64,000 nt of DNA from Symbiodinium natans (GCA_905221605.1 CAJNDS010002288.1:310001-374000), one strand, 5' to 3'. Positions 20,206 to 30,416 are shown, counted from the stretch's first letter. A program made the numbers and translations. The notes: generated from the sequence alone by a model not told the origin.

Positions 20206-21270
20206 TTTCCCCGAAATCTTAACTAGGTAGACCGTTGGGATATTTTGGATGTTCCCTGATTATTTGCCCTTGTTGTGTTTAAGAGTCTAAGAGGATGAGA
20301 TTTAGAAGATTTTTCAGAGGGTTTTAAGGGCCATCCTGCTTCATCTTTCAGATCTGAACTCTGTCAATTGGCGCCTATGGCTTCGTGTCCCTAGACAACC
20401 CTGCCACCCATGCATCAGATGACAGCGCCCTACACCCTAAGCCCTAAACCCACAAAACATTACAAGCCTAAGCCTGCGTGCACACCCAGCAGCTACTACC
20501 TTTGGGCCCCTCAAGAAGCATCTGCAAACAGACTTCCTACACCACGGTCTTTCTGCGATATGTAAACATATATATGTATATATACATATATGTAAAGATA
20601 GAAACCTGTAAACAGGTAGGTCCTTGCCCGTTGGATATCCCCTTTCTCGGGCCCCACCAAGCATGCTGTTCTGAGACCCACCTCCCCCTCTCGGCTAAAC
20701 AGATTTGACCCCCTTGCCCGTTGGTTATGTGTTTGTTTTGGAACCCCAACACCCCCCAACCTCCTCCCCCCAAGCATGCTTTTCTGTCACCTCCCCCACC
20801 CCCAAGGGTAGCTCTTAGCCCTTGCCCGCAACCCAGTACGCCCTCCGGCCAGCATCTGACACGAACTGCGTGCGAAGCACGCACACGGGTCTAGTATTAA
20901 TGCATATATATATATATAGAGAGAGAGAGAGCGAGAGAGAGAGAGAAAGAGAGAGCAGTAGCTTAGGGTGTGATTCGGGCCCGTGAACACTAAACCAGCC
21001 AGAAACAAGGACTGGCCATTGCTGACAGGCAGGGGCGGCTGTGTGGCCCCCTCCCCCACATACACTACACCCCCCCCCCACCCCACCCCCCCCCAAAGCA
21101 CTCGTGCAACATTACGAGGTTCCTATCATAAGGTTAAGAGTATCTGAGGGTATTTTAAGGGGTGCCACGTATTTTTGAGAAATACCCATATATTCCTTTT
21201 AAAGCTTTCAGATGTGGGCTGCCGGCATTCAGCTTCCTAGGGGGTCGAGATTCTTGAGCCTCAAACCCCT
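20206..21270. other. Spacer with simple repeats
   Basis: TATA-rich patch at 20565-20592, (TA)n then (GA)n at 20904-20955, C-rich patch at 21069-21094. Open frames on the - strand here translate simple repeats; no gene called. Confidence 0.6.
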
Positions 21271-21418
21271 AAGGGTAGTACAAGGGCCCTTAAGATAGTC
21301 CCTTACCTCCTTTAAAGGGTTTGTGAAGTAGGGGCTTTTGGGTTGTATAGGTTATATCGGGGGTTTTTTAAGGGGTCCCCATTTAAGGGCCCACACTAAG
21401 GGGCCATGTAACTACCCT
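21271..21418. mobile_element. MITE family C, full copy (148 bp)
   Basis: AAGGGTAGTACAAGGGCCCTT at the left, complement of AGGGTAGTTACATGGCCCCTT at the right; both ends also carry inner GGTCCC/GGGCCC blocks. Confidence 0.7.
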
Positions 21419-21601
21419 AGGAAAACCGCTCCAGACCACGAGCCTGCCACACCCTGCAGACTGCCCTGCCTAAACGTCAAATTGTAGTTCCACCTCTGGG
21501 GTACCTCTGTATTTTTACTAGATCACAAGTTTCAAGACCATACCGCAGCAAAGGCGTGTGATGCAGTCTGAGCCTTGTGAAGGGAACGCAACCTGAAACT
21601 C

Positions 21602-21665
21602 AACCCCTAAACCCTAAACCCTAAACCCTAAACTTCCCTAAACCCTAAACCCTAAACCCTAAACT
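21602..21665 (-). repeat. CCCTAAA array
   Basis: About nine units. Confidence 0.95.
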
Positions 21666-21800
21666 CTACATCTTGAACTGAATTTTCCCGTGTGATGGAG
21701 GCGGCCATGCGCCCTTCAGGGCGACTGTTCGGGCCATCGCCTCTGCCAAGAGGAGGCGCGCGTTTGGGTGACAAGCTGCTGGGTTTGGGTGCCTGGGTGT
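21666..21800 (+). other. Island between facing arrays, several open frames
   Basis: One frame has an ATG at 21695 (MEAAMRPSGRLFGPSPLPRG); another reads CSGHRLCQEEARVWVTSCW. GC-rich and exon-like in layout; the frame cannot be chosen. Confidence 0.3.
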
Positions 21801-21802
21801 TC

Positions 21803-21985
21803 AAGGTTCAAGGTTCAGGGTTCAGGGTTCAGGGTTTTAGGGTTCAGGGTTTAGGGTTTAGGGTTTAGGGTTTAGGGTGTAGGGTGCAGGGTGTAGGGTG
21901 TAGGTTGGCGGGTTGAGGGTTAGGGTTTTAGGGTTTTAGGGTTTAGGGTCTAGGGTTTAGGGTGTAGGGTGTAGGCTTTAGGGTT
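21803..21985 (+). repeat. TTTAGGG array with TTCAGGG and TGTAGGG variants
   Basis: About 24 units. Confidence 0.95.
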
Positions 21986-22124
21986 GGTTCAGGGGGGTGT
22001 TCAAGGTTTCAGCTTTCGGGCTGACAAGGCGTCCAGGGTTCAGGTTTCAGGTTTCGTTGTTTTTTTTGTCAAGCAAGCAACCTAGCCCCTGGGCTCACGG
22101 TCCCACAACTGGGGTTGCCCTTTT

Positions 22125-22151
22125 GACCCTAAACCCTAAACCCTAAACCCT
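22125..22151 (-). repeat. Short CCCTAAA array
   Basis: Four units. Confidence 0.9.
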
Positions 22152-22181
22152 CTCTATCACATGGTATTTAAAGCCCGAATG

Positions 22182-22224
22182 AAATTCGTGGGCAAGGCCC
22201 GAAATTTCGTGGGCAAGGCCCGTT
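22182..22224. repeat. 21-bp direct repeat, two copies
   Basis: GAAATTCGTGGGCAAGGCCC is followed by AAATTTCGTGGGCAAGGCCC. Confidence 0.85.
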
Positions 22225-23412
22225 TTGGTTCCAGCAGAAAAGACGAAATCAGCTGTGTGGAGGTTTTAACCCTTGTATTTCTTAATGTTTTGGGATTCTC
22301 TGGGTGGGTGGGTATTTTCTTAGCCCGACTAGAGACTGCTCGCTGAACCCTCAAACCCTAATCCCTGCCGTCAAGGCCAGAGCTTCTTCAACTTCAACCA
22401 TAGATCCTTCGGGACTCTTTTGCGTATCAGACGCGTGCTAAAACCAAAGCTTGACTCTCTGATTGATACTCGATTGAAGGGACCTCATTGGTGGGTGGCT
22501 GGCCCTGAGCAGCCATCCACGCCACCTCCTCCGGCATCAGTCCATCCCTGACACCATACGTGAGAGCATGAAAGCCTAGCGATTTTCGCTCGCGAGTAAC
22601 TTTCCAAGATTGTCAGGCACGACGTTCCTTTTGCCGGACTCTTGGTGGTGCGTCTGCAGAAACAACAAAACCAACAAGACTCGTGTGCCACGCCTGTGGA
22701 GGCAGAGGCAGAGCCGGGGCCTTCCTTGGCCAGACTTTTGGTGTGTCTAAGAACACAAACAAGATGTATTCCGCAACGTAACTTGAAAGGTCATGTGATG
22801 GTTCGGTCGTCAACCGACCTTTTTCGCCAAGGGCACGCAGTGCACGAAACCATGGGGGGTTAACGCGCTTGGTTCTTCGACATGCCCTCGTGGTCTCCAG
22901 AAGAAACCCGAAACCCGGTGTCCAGCTGGAGTTTGGCAAAGTGTCGTGCCCTACTTTCTATCCCTACTCTACTTGAAGAAGAAGCAGCAGCAAACAACTG
23001 ACATGTGCACATGAATCCATAGAAACAGGCGTCATCAATTCAAAAGGGTCCTTGACTGCCACCGGTATAAAACTTACAATGTCTGCGTCACTCACATCAA
23101 TGTAGAATGCTGAAATCCAGCATCAACGACAACACATGCTTTTGTGCTGATTCGGTACAGCAGGCGATTTTCAGGGCTCAGGGTGCAATTTCCTGCAGCA
23201 GTGGTCTGTGGCTCCTTCTGCTTCATCTTCGAGGGCGTGCGACCCACGGCCGGCCCCGCGACTACCCGGGCGAGGGAGTCTGCCGCAAAAAGATGCAGCA
23301 GTCCATCGACCGCGGCATGTTTCACGTCTGGGTTTTACGTCTGGGCCGACGAGGTTGGAACGGCGGGGCATTGCATTTGTCTTCCGGTGACATTTGTCTG
23401 GCTGCCAGCTAG
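22225..23412. other. Spacer of ordinary-looking unique sequence
   Basis: Little telomere repeat here. Several overlapping frames (22613-22939 on -, 23107-23412 on +) are open but none carries a motif I recognise. Some of this could be exon sequence. Confidence 0.45.
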
Positions 23413-23712
23413 AAAGCAGCTTCCCACATCACGGCAGGCTTCAAGAAGACCTTCAAGGAGGTCACTTCCAAGAAGGGTGCACATAGCGTGGCATCCATCC
23501 TCGCACGCGTTGCATCCACTGAGCCCAGGCGCCTCACACCTACCTCGGGCAGAAGCGCCAATCCGTCGGCGTGCTGGCTCTCAGGGTGCGTGTCGAAGCG
23601 GTTTCATCGTCGCGACCCACATAGCGGCGGGCGTCAAGGCGTCAAGAAGACCTGCAAGGGGGTTGCGTTGAAGATCACTCGGGTTTTGCATGACACGGAC
23701 TGTGACCGCTAA
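23413..23712 (+). CDS. Possible lysine-rich coding segment, unknown
   Basis: Between TAG at 23410 and TAA at 23710 the frame is open for 99 codons. It starts ASHITAGFKKTFKEVTSKKG and ends GVKKTCKGVALKITRVLHDT-like. The GxKKTxK block occurs twice, about 210 bp apart, so the segment may be an internally repeated coding sequence. No family recognised; competing frames are also long. Confidence 0.3.
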   Translation, partial: KAASHITAGFKKTFKEVTSKKGAHSVASILARVASTEPRRLTPTSGRSANPSACWLSGCVSKRFHRRDPHSGGRQGVKKTCKGVALKITRVLHDTDCDR

Positions 23713-24554
23713 AATGCATGCTGTAGTATGTTCTTTGTGTCCCCAAAACATAAGCTCTTAAACCCCAAACCCTACATACCTTAAACACCCCAGACCTAAA
23801 CCTTATAGAGCCGCTTGCGTACCGGCGGCGCCCGAAGATGTGACTGCACACCACCCTTAGCCCTCAAACTTGCCAAAATAATCAAAAGTTTAGGGTTCGC
23901 ACTCTAGCTTTACTCATTGGTGCTTAGTAGGAATCTTTCTTGAAGTTGATGCCATATATACCCGAGGAGGAACCATACTTGGAGAGACCAAGTCTGCCCC
24001 AAAGGCTGAAGTAAGGGCTTGACTTGAGGGCTTGCCCGCAAACAGGCAACAACCTCAGCCCCGCAAATGTCGAACTGCAGGAATGCGTGTGCCGACAGCC
24101 TTGCTCCAAGCGGGAATGGAAGTGCGATAGCTGCTTTTGAGGTTGTTTTATTTCATAGTAATTGTGGGAACACCTGAGGGAGTTTTGACAGCGACGCGGT
24201 CTGCGCAGGTTTCGCCATCGAAGCGCTTCCCCGAACCTCTGCAGCCAGAAGTTGCTGCAAGCCCTACCTTAAACCCCAAAATCTTAAATCCTACTGTAAG
24301 TATTCACTTCCCGAGCCCAAAACATCCCCACGCCGAAAGCAAACACTCGCTGCAAAATGGCCGCAGATATCCGCGCTAGGCAGCTTGACTTCCCCTTTGC
24401 GAGATTAAGGTTTAAAGCGCTGTTGCTCATTAGGGTGTAGGGTTTAAGGTTAATGGCTTCGAAATCGAAGCCCTTAACTTCATATTCGGTTTAGGCTTTG
24501 CAGGCTTGTCAGAGAGGTCCTGAGACATGGGGGGTGTTCAGTTTGAGGTTGGAT
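23713..24554. other. Spacer, no supported gene
   Basis: Mixed sequence with a few CCCTAAA words. Confidence 0.55.
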
Positions 24555-24670
24555 TCTAGACTTCGAAAGCCAGGTCATTTGTAGTTTTCTTTTGGGTTTA
24601 GGCTCGGTTTAGGGTTTCAAAACCCAAAAGAAAACTACAAGCGACCCGGCTTTTGGGTTTGAAGACGGTC
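24555..24670. mobile_element. Hairpin element (MITE family G)
   Basis: GTAGTTTTCTTTTGGGTTT is matched by AAACCCAAAAGAAAACTAC 27 bases downstream, and the arms extend outward as a diverged CTTCRAA...GCCRGGTC. A long imperfect hairpin. Confidence 0.7.
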
Positions 24671-25346
24671 AGACTACATTCTAGTAACCGCAACCTGGTC
24701 TGCCTACCCCCTGAAAGGAGCTGCCATTGCGCAACCGTGAACCCCCCCCGAATCCCAAACCCAGACAGCCCTAAGCCATCCTGAGCCCAGAAAGCCCTGA
24801 ATCCCTAAGCCAGAAAGCCCAATGCCCTGCAGAATTCAACTGGGATCCCAGGTCGTTTCCGCTACCTCCTGCACTGGCATGACGGCCTCCCGGGTTTGTG
24901 GTTTGGAGGGTTTGGGGGTTTAGGGTGTAAGGCTTAGTGTAACGTTTTTCAGGCGTCGGGCTTCGTGTTTTCCTTGTTCTTTGGCCGGGGAGTCCGGTCT
25001 ACGCAAAGCCCCAAAGTGCAACTGTTCACCCCCGAGGCTGTTGCGTGCAGACCGATGATGTGTATATTGAATTTTCGTGCCTGATGAACTCATGGGTAAA
25101 GCGGGCGGGGGGGGAGGGGGGGGTAGGGGGTTCATTTTGGACACACCCATTGAAAAAACACATCATCAATGTGTATATCTATATGTATCAATGTAATAGG
25201 TTCAAATGAGTAAATGAGTGAAAACTGTAACGAGAAGGATATATACACGGATTGTCCCGATACAAAGCCCCAAAAACTCAACAATTCTCCAAGAACACCC
25301 CAAACCACCAACGCCTTGCTAAGAACGACCCGACACGTATGTACGT
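24671..25346. other. Spacer, no supported gene
   Basis: Mixed sequence with a G-rich patch at about 25100-25130. Confidence 0.55.
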
Positions 25347-25498
25347 ACACACACACACACACCCACACACCCACACGCCCACACGCCCACACGCCCACCT
25401 ACGCCCCTCAACCCCTCAACCAACCCCCCAACCAACCCCTCAACCAACCCCTCAACCAACCCCTCAACCAACCCCTCAACCCCTCAACCCCAAACCCT
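25347..25498. repeat. CA repeat followed by 12-bp CAACCAACCCCT minisatellite
   Basis: (CA)n / CACACGCC at 25347-25397, then CAACCAACCCCT repeated about six times to 25490. Confidence 0.9.
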
Positions 25499-25556
25499 AA
25501 ACCCTACAAAAACCCACAGAAGGGCTCCTAGACACCCGAAGCCCTCAGCTGCGAAG

Positions 25557-25645
25557 GCAGCCCCGAGTCTTGGCAGACGCTGCGCAGGGTCTCCCACCGC
25601 CCGGTACGCGAGGAAGGTGCCCGCGTGTTTGGTTTCGATCTGGAG
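25557..25645 (+). CDS. Exon, unknown protein
   Basis: Bounded by GCGAAG|GC and CTGGAG|GTTTAGGG, where the telomere array itself provides the GT donor in phase 0. The frame reads SPESWQTLRRVSHRPVREEG and then ARVFGFDLE. Balanced composition. No family recognised. Confidence 0.45.
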
Positions 25646-25690
25646 GTTTAGGGTTTAGGTTTCGGGGTTCGGGTTTAGCGTTTAGAATTT
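25646..25690 (+). repeat. Degenerate TTTAGGG array
   Basis: About six drifted units; a poly-G run of about 19 follows at 25714-25732. Confidence 0.8.
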
Positions 25691-25732
25691 CGGGAATGTG
25701 TTGAGGGAGTTAAGGGGGGGGGGGGGGGGGGG

Positions 25733-26177
25733 ATAGGGGTTTTGGGGGGGTTTTGGGGAGATTTGGTGTTCTTGCAGGTCTAGGGTTGTGGGCTCAGGGT
25801 GGGAGCAATTTCGACCTCCGCATGTCGTGCCATTCGGCAAGTGGGTACTAGATCCTGTGAACGCTCGGTATGGTTTAGCGGTACAGATCCTAGCGTTCCG
25901 CGGCCGGGGCGAGTTGGGGACGCACGAATTGGGGTGTAGCGTTAAAGGCTGAGAGTGAAGGTGTTTGAGGGAACAGAGTCCAGGGGTTTTAGGGTTTAGG
26001 GTTTAGGGTTTAGGGTTTAGGGCTCTCATTCTTCATTTCACGTGTTTTTATCTCTCAATGAGAGTGCTCTTCTTCCCAGGGAGACATTTTTGCTATGGGG
26101 ATCCGCCTGTAAGGGTAGTTACAAGGCGACCCTAAAGCAACAGGACAGTTTGACCCCGGCTCCTCTCCGACCCCAAG
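25733..26177. other. Spacer with short TTTAGGG block
   Basis: Five TTTAGGG units at 25988-26022; no supported gene. Confidence 0.6.
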
Positions 26178-26285
26178 CCCTAAACCCTAAACCCTAAACC
26201 CTCGACCCTCAACCCTAAACCCTGAACCCTAAACCCTAAACCCTCATGATTCATGATGTATCATAAACCCTAAACCCTAAACCCA
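26178..26285 (-). repeat. CCCTAAA array in three blocks
   Basis: About 12 units interrupted by CCCTCGA and a TCATGATGTATCA insert. Confidence 0.9.
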
Positions 26286-26398
26286 ATTTCCCCACTGCAA
26301 GCAAGCCAGCGAAGGGCGAGGCACCGCGATGCCCTGGAAAGACCGATGCGAGGTACTTCCGAAGACTGCCTCTGTAGGCCCTTTTGATTATTGCATGT
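26286..26398 (+). other. Island between facing arrays
   Basis: GC-rich, open in two + frames (one reads CKQASEGRGTAMPWKDRCEV). Exon-like by layout only. Confidence 0.3.
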
Positions 26399-26489
26399 TA
26401 GGGGTTTAGGGTTGAGGGTTGAGGGTTTGGGGTTTAGGGTTTGGTGTCAGGGTTTAGGGCTTAGGGTTTAGGGTTTAGGGTGTAGGGTA
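26399..26489 (+). repeat. TTTAGGG array
   Basis: About 12 units with variants. Confidence 0.9.
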
Positions 26490-27087
26490 GGGTTTCAGCG
26501 TCCTTTTGTTCTAGGTTTTTGCCTCAGAGGGCTTCAAGCCCCAACCTAGCTTAAGCTTGAGGGCTTTGGGTTGGGGTTTTTTAGGGTTTCGGATTTAGGG
26601 ATCCCAATACCTCTCAAGTAAGGAACAGATTTCAAAAGCAGGGGATCTTCCTTGATTGGGGCATCTGATCCCCTGGTACCCTGGAAACCTGACGTTCTTC
26701 CTACAAGTAAGGACCTAACTAAGCCCTAAACCCTCAACCCTCAACCCAAAGAGTAGAGTGTTTCTGTGGGCGCAGAAGCCTGTGGTCGTATGGCTTGCAG
26801 TGTTTGTTTCGGTTTTCAGGCATGTCCCGTATTAAATAGCAATTAAAGAGTCCCTTTTTTGGGTCCCCATGTAGTACGTGACCTGCTCAAAAAGGACCCC
26901 CCCCCCCTAAAATTAGAAAAGATCGACCTAACTTAGAGAACTAATCCCCTCTCCCTAGTGTGTAACCCCCCCCCCCCCCGCCTACCCCTCAAAATTTGAT
27001 TCTTGCACAAAAAGGATACAAAAGTGTGCGGGTTCTTTTTTTTTTTTTTTTTTTGGGGGGGGGGGGGGGGGTGATAATCTAAAAGAA
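26490..27087. other. Spacer with homopolymer runs
   Basis: C runs at about 26897-26907 and 26967-26980; a T18 run followed by G16 at 27037-27071. No supported gene. Confidence 0.6.
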
Positions 27088-27234
27088 GTTACATGGTCCC
27101 CTTACTGTGGTCCCTTGCCTTCTTTCAAGGCTTCTGAAGTGGGAGCCCTAGGGCTTGAGAGGGCGATGCAAGGGGCCCCCCTGTTAAAGGGCCCCTTCTG
27201 TTTTAAGGACCCTGTAACTACCCTTAAGATGTTT
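27088..27234. mobile_element. MITE family C, full copy (147 bp)
   Basis: GTTACATGGTCCCCTTACTG at the left, complement of AGGGTAGTTACAGGGTCCTT at the right. Confidence 0.7.
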
Positions 27235-27324
27235 AATTCTTGGAGGGTCATAGGGTCCTTGTAGGTGGGGTTCGGCTATGGTCCTTACTTGGGGTACTTA
27301 CCGCCCCACTTACAAGTAACCATG

Positions 27325-27390
27325 ACCCTAACCCTAACTCGAAACCCTAAACCCGAAACCCTCAACCCTAAACCCTAAACCGTAAACCCT
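27325..27390 (-). repeat. CCCTAAA array
   Basis: About nine degenerate units. Confidence 0.9.
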
Positions 27391-27452
27391 AGTAGGGGGA
27401 AAGGAAATACCCGCAGGAAGGTCTCTTGGCCCGCCTGGCTCCCTGTGCGCAG

Positions 27453-27497
27453 GCAGCGGACCACGCCGAGACACCCTTGGCTGCCTACCGGGACGTG
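27453..27497 (+). CDS. Methyltransferase-like protein, exon A
   Basis: GTGCGCAG|GCA opens and GACGTG|GTGAGG closes a 45-base, phase 0-0 exon encoding AADHAETPLAAYRDV. The HAETP..AY.D(V/I) string is the start of a conserved eukaryotic family, recalled from uncharacterised protist proteins, that continues with LGK..xLxIYDPYYC and a later NPPY motif typical of nucleic-acid methyltransferases. The same frame is open upstream to 27417 (GLLARLAPCAQ), so the exon may be longer. Joined in frame to exons at 28708 and 29141. Confidence 0.55.
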
Positions 27498-27524
27498 GTG
27501 AGGCCATCCCGAGATCGAGATACA

Positions 27525-27690
27525 GGATTTAGGGTTTAGGATTTAGGGTTTAGGGTTAGGGTTTAGGGTTTAGGGTTTAGGGTTTAGGGTTTAGGGTTTA
27601 GGGTTTAGGGTTTAGGGTTTAGGGTTTAGGGTTTAGGGTTTAGGGTTTAGGGTTTAGGGTTTAGGGTTTAGGGTTTAGGGTTTAGGGTTG
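27525..27690 (+). repeat. TTTAGGG array, 18 pure units
   Basis: 27562-27687 is 18 consecutive perfect TTTAGGG heptamers; the longest pure run in the window. It lies 30 bp inside the inferred intron that follows exon A. Confidence 0.97.
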
Positions 27691-28311
27691 GAGTTCCAGG
27701 TTTAGGGTTTGGTGTTTCGGGTTTTCAGAGGAGGCTTTCGGGCTGGATGCTCTTGAGGCCTGAGCCCTAAACCCACTTAAGTGTTTAGGGTTTTCGGCAT
27801 TTAGAGTGTTAGGTTTCGCGGCATAGGGCTTAGTACTTTGGTGTTAGGGTTGAGGTTTTAGGATTTTGGCTTAGGGTTTGAAGGGGCAAGTTTGGGGCAT
27901 TGGGTTTCTAAACCTCACTGCCTTACAGTGTGTAGGCAAACCTCGCCTTGCATCGCAGGGAATGTTCTGCTAAAGAAAGTTCGGACAGGGGCCCTGCACC
28001 TAGGAAACACGTATAGCTTTAGGGTTCAGGGTTGAGGGTCTATAGGGTAAAGGGTTTTACAAGATTGGCTTCAAGACTTAGCCATTCGGGGGGGCGGGGG
28101 GGGGGGGGGTAAGGGGCCCATGTTCCCTTCTTAAAGCTTTGTTAAATTGAGAGATATCTTTGGAATGTGGGCCCCTTGCACACCCCCTGGATCCTCATGG
28201 CTCAGGGTGTATCAGGTCCTTGGTGGTGTTGCGCAATGTAGGATTTAGGCTTTAGTGTGTGGGGATGCGGTTTGGGGGCCTGCAAAGCACCCCAGCCGGG
28301 AACCCTAAACT
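27691..28311. other. Intron-like spacer
   Basis: Degenerate TTTAGGG words, a G-run at 28089-28110 and a partial family C-like segment at 28112-28190. No supported gene. Confidence 0.5.
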
Positions 28312-28416
28312 TAGGGATATCTCCTCTTATACTAACAGTCCTTAATGGCGATGATAGCACCCAGCACCCCCTAGTAGAATCCTTATTCAGGACTGTTCGT
28401 ATAAGGGGGAACCTCG
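28312..28416. mobile_element. MITE family E, diverged copy
   Basis: ATACTAACAGTCCTTAATGG at the left and CAGGACTGTTCGTATAAGGG at the right are inverted partners. Confidence 0.55.
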
Positions 28417-28589
28417 CAACCCTGAACCCTCAACCGCGGGCGCTGAGGCTTCAACCAAGCTTCAGTGATGTCGATTCTCTGGTTTAGGGTTTAGGGTTTA
28501 GGCTTAGGGCTTGAGGACCTGTACCTCCTCATATATACATATAGAGGCACTCCATGAACTCCTACAGGCGGGTACTAGAGGTGTTCAGT
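28417..28589. other. Spacer with short TTTAGGG block
   Basis: Small island ending at 28481 before three TTTAGGG units; no motif. Confidence 0.5.
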
Positions 28590-28672
28590 ACCCTAAACCC
28601 TAAACCCTAAACCCTAAACCCTAAACCCTAAACCCTAAACCCTAAACCCTAAACTCTAAAACCCTACCCTCT
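28590..28672 (-). repeat. CCCTAAA array
   Basis: About ten units, 40 bp before the acceptor of exon B. Confidence 0.95.
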
Positions 28673-28707
28673 TTTTGGAAACCCCCAACTTCTTCTCTTT
28701 GGGAAAG

Positions 28708-28755
28708 AAAGCCCGGGCCAGGATCTTGGAATTCGTGGCTGGGAATCTGGGCAAG
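28708..28755 (+). CDS. Methyltransferase-like protein, exon B
   Basis: A pyrimidine-rich CTTCTTCTCTTT lies before GGGAAAG|AAA. The phase 0 frame reads KARARILEFVAGNLGK. It fits the family pattern between AYRDV (exon A) and the IYDPYYC block (exon C). Ending at GGCAAG|GACCTG would use a GA donor, as reported for some dinoflagellate introns; the GT at 28761 gives a frame that does not match exon C. Confidence 0.55.
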
Positions 28756-28771
28756 GACCTGTATCTTGCTC

Positions 28772-29128
28772 ACCCTAAACCCTAACCCTAAACCCTAAAC
28801 CCTAAACCCTAAACCCTAAACCCTAAACCCTAAACCCTAAACCCTAAACCCTAAACCCCTGACTCCCCTGCACCCTAAGGGTTTTAGTGTTCTGACCCCA
28901 GGAGACCTCTAAAGCCTAATTCACGCGTTTTGGTTTGGCTACTTCCGTTCGGGGGGCGTCGCCGGTTTAGGGTTTCAGGGGATTTAGGGTTTAGGTTTTA
29001 GGGTTTAGGGTTCAGGGTTTAGTGTAATAAGGAGCTTAATGTGGCATTCATCCCTACACCCTAAACCCTACACCCTAAACACTAATAACGAAACCCTGAA
29101 CCCTAAACCCTAAACCCTAAACCCCAAT
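28772..29128. repeat. Intronic CCCTAAA / TTTAGGG / CCCTAAA arrays
   Basis: CCCTAAA x12 at 28772-28859, degenerate TTTAGGG at 28964-29022, CCCTAAA x10 at 29055-29128, all inside the inferred intron between exons B and C. Confidence 0.95.
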
Positions 29129-29140
29129 CACTGGTCCCAG

Positions 29141-29213
29141 GATCCTGAGACCCTGCAGATCTATGACCCTTACTACTGCGCCGGGGCTGTTGTGGAGCAG
29201 CTGCGCCGCTTAG
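29141..29213 (+). CDS. Methyltransferase-like protein, exon C
   Basis: GTCCCAG|GAT opens in phase 0 and the frame reads DPETLQIYDPYYCAGAVVEQ then LRRLG. IYDPYYCAGAV..xLxxLG is the strongest family signature in this part of the window. The right edge CTTAG|GACCGC again suggests a GA donor, phase 1. The next family blocks (an N-x-x-EDFY and an NPPY segment) are not found downstream in this window, so the gene is split, truncated or interrupted. Confidence 0.65.
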
Positions 29214-29246
29214 GACCGCCCTATAGGCTTTAGGGTACATGGTAGA

Positions 29247-29319
29247 GGCTTGTAGGGTTTAGGGTTTAGGGTTTAGGGTTTAGGGTTTAGGGTTTAGGGT
29301 TTAGGGTTTAGGGTTTAGG
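29247..29319 (+). repeat. TTTAGGG array
   Basis: Ten units. Confidence 0.95.
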
Positions 29320-29533
29320 ATGATGCGTTTTCAGGGTTTGCGGCTTAGAGTTTTAAGGTCTCAGGGATGTCTTGGGTCGGGGCGTGAAGTTTTTTGGGTT
29401 TGCTGATACAGGTCCTTCAGGTTCAGGCAAGGGTACTGTAATAAGTGCAGCTATGCCAGGAGCATGTCGGAAATATGCTAGGGTTGAGGTTAGGGTTTAA
29501 GGTTTAGGGCTGAGGGCTTGTGAATTGTGCAAA
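29320..29533. other. Spacer, no supported gene
   Basis: Mixed sequence. Confidence 0.6.
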
Positions 29534-29600
29534 CACCCTAAACCCTAAACCCTAAACCCTAAACCCTAAACCCTAAACCCTAAACCCTAAACCCTAAACC
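29534..29600 (-). repeat. CCCTAAA array
   Basis: Nine to ten pure units. Confidence 0.97.
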
Positions 29601-29740
29601 CTGGAGTCCTTGAGCACCTATCCGAGGCAAAGTGGCAGAGAAAGCAGCAAGTGCTTGGCTCAAGAATTCGTCTGTGCCCGCGGAACCATCGCTGTGAGCC
29701 TGTCTCCTGACTTGTGCATGATTCCCAGAAGGCCTAAGCC
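29601..29740 (+). other. Island between two CCCTAAA arrays
   Basis: Open in two + frames (VLEHLSEAKWQRKQQVLGSR, or KVAEKAASAWLKNSSVPAEP). Exon-like composition; frame not decidable. Confidence 0.35.
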
Positions 29741-29912
29741 CCAAGCCCTAAACCCTAATCCCTAAACCCCAAGCCCTGAACCCTAAACCCTAAACCCTAA
29801 ACCCTAAACCCTAAACCCTAAACCCCAAACCCTAAACCCTAAACCCTAAACCCTAAACCCTAAACCCTAAACCCTAAACCCTAAACCCTAACCCTAAACC
29901 ATAAACCCTAAC
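29741..29912 (-). repeat. CCCTAAA array
   Basis: About 23 units, mostly pure. Confidence 0.97.
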
Positions 29913-29916
29913 CGAG

Positions 29917-29987
29917 CCATGTTGCGGACCCGCTTCTCTCTTGCCGTCAGCCGCTCCCCTTCGGAGATCGTGCGGAGGATGCTGAAG
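29917..29987 (+). CDS. Exon with ATG, basic helical, unknown
   Basis: ACCGAG|CC at the left and CTGAAG|GTGGGGTTTAGGG at the right. The frame from ATG 29919 reads MLRTRFSLAVSRSPSEIVRR then MLK, phase 0 at the donor. The same donor string AAG|GTGGGGTTTAGGG closes the exon at 44104. Arg/Ser-rich with an amphipathic helix; may be a transit-peptide-like start. Confidence 0.45.
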
Positions 29988-29989
29988 GT

Positions 29990-30076
29990 GGGGTTTAGGG
30001 TTTAGGGTTTAGGGTTTAGGGTTTAGGGTTTAGGGTTTAGGGTTTAGGGTTTAGGGTTTAGGGTTTAGGGTTTAGG
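29990..30076 (+). repeat. TTTAGGG array
   Basis: Twelve pure units. Confidence 0.97.
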
Positions 30077-30416
30077 TTAGGGCTTAAGGAATTTAGGGGG
30101 TTAGGGCTACGGGGGTTTAGGGCTATAGGGCTATGTGGCATGGACCTTTATGTATTATTTGACGTTCTCTCTTGTTTTGTATTTAAAAACCTATAAACAA
30201 ACTAAATCCAAGAAACCTGAAGCACAAATTCACCAATTTCGTTCTCTTAGGGTTTAGGGTTTACGATTTATAATTTACTCTTTTTTGATGTGAACGTACA
30301 GACGCAGTCAGATGTTGGCAACGAATACTAGCTATCACTTCTGCTCTTGCGTGGGGGATGATCCAAGCGGTCTCTCGGGTCGGGCTGCGCACCGTTGTGC
30401 GCACATTGAAGTGTCC
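30077..30416. other. Spacer, no supported gene
   Basis: AT-richer than the neighbours; marks the end of the left telomere-repeat zone. Confidence 0.6.

Noticed and set aside
19834-20226. Gly-rich and Pro-rich frames over the poly-C tract
   Set aside because: Homopolymer translation in all frames.
22613-22939. 108-codon minus frame in unique sequence
   Set aside because: Competing + frame of similar quality, no motif, no splice context; left uncalled, though it is among the better unassigned frames.
25863-25905. tRNA-like words (GGTTTAGCGGTACAGATCC)
   Set aside because: No cloverleaf with acceptor and T-arm pairing could be built by eye.
296-30076. True chromosome end (telomere)
   Set aside because: Arrays are short, occur in both orientations, alternate with exon-like islands and continue across the window; this is interstitial repeat.
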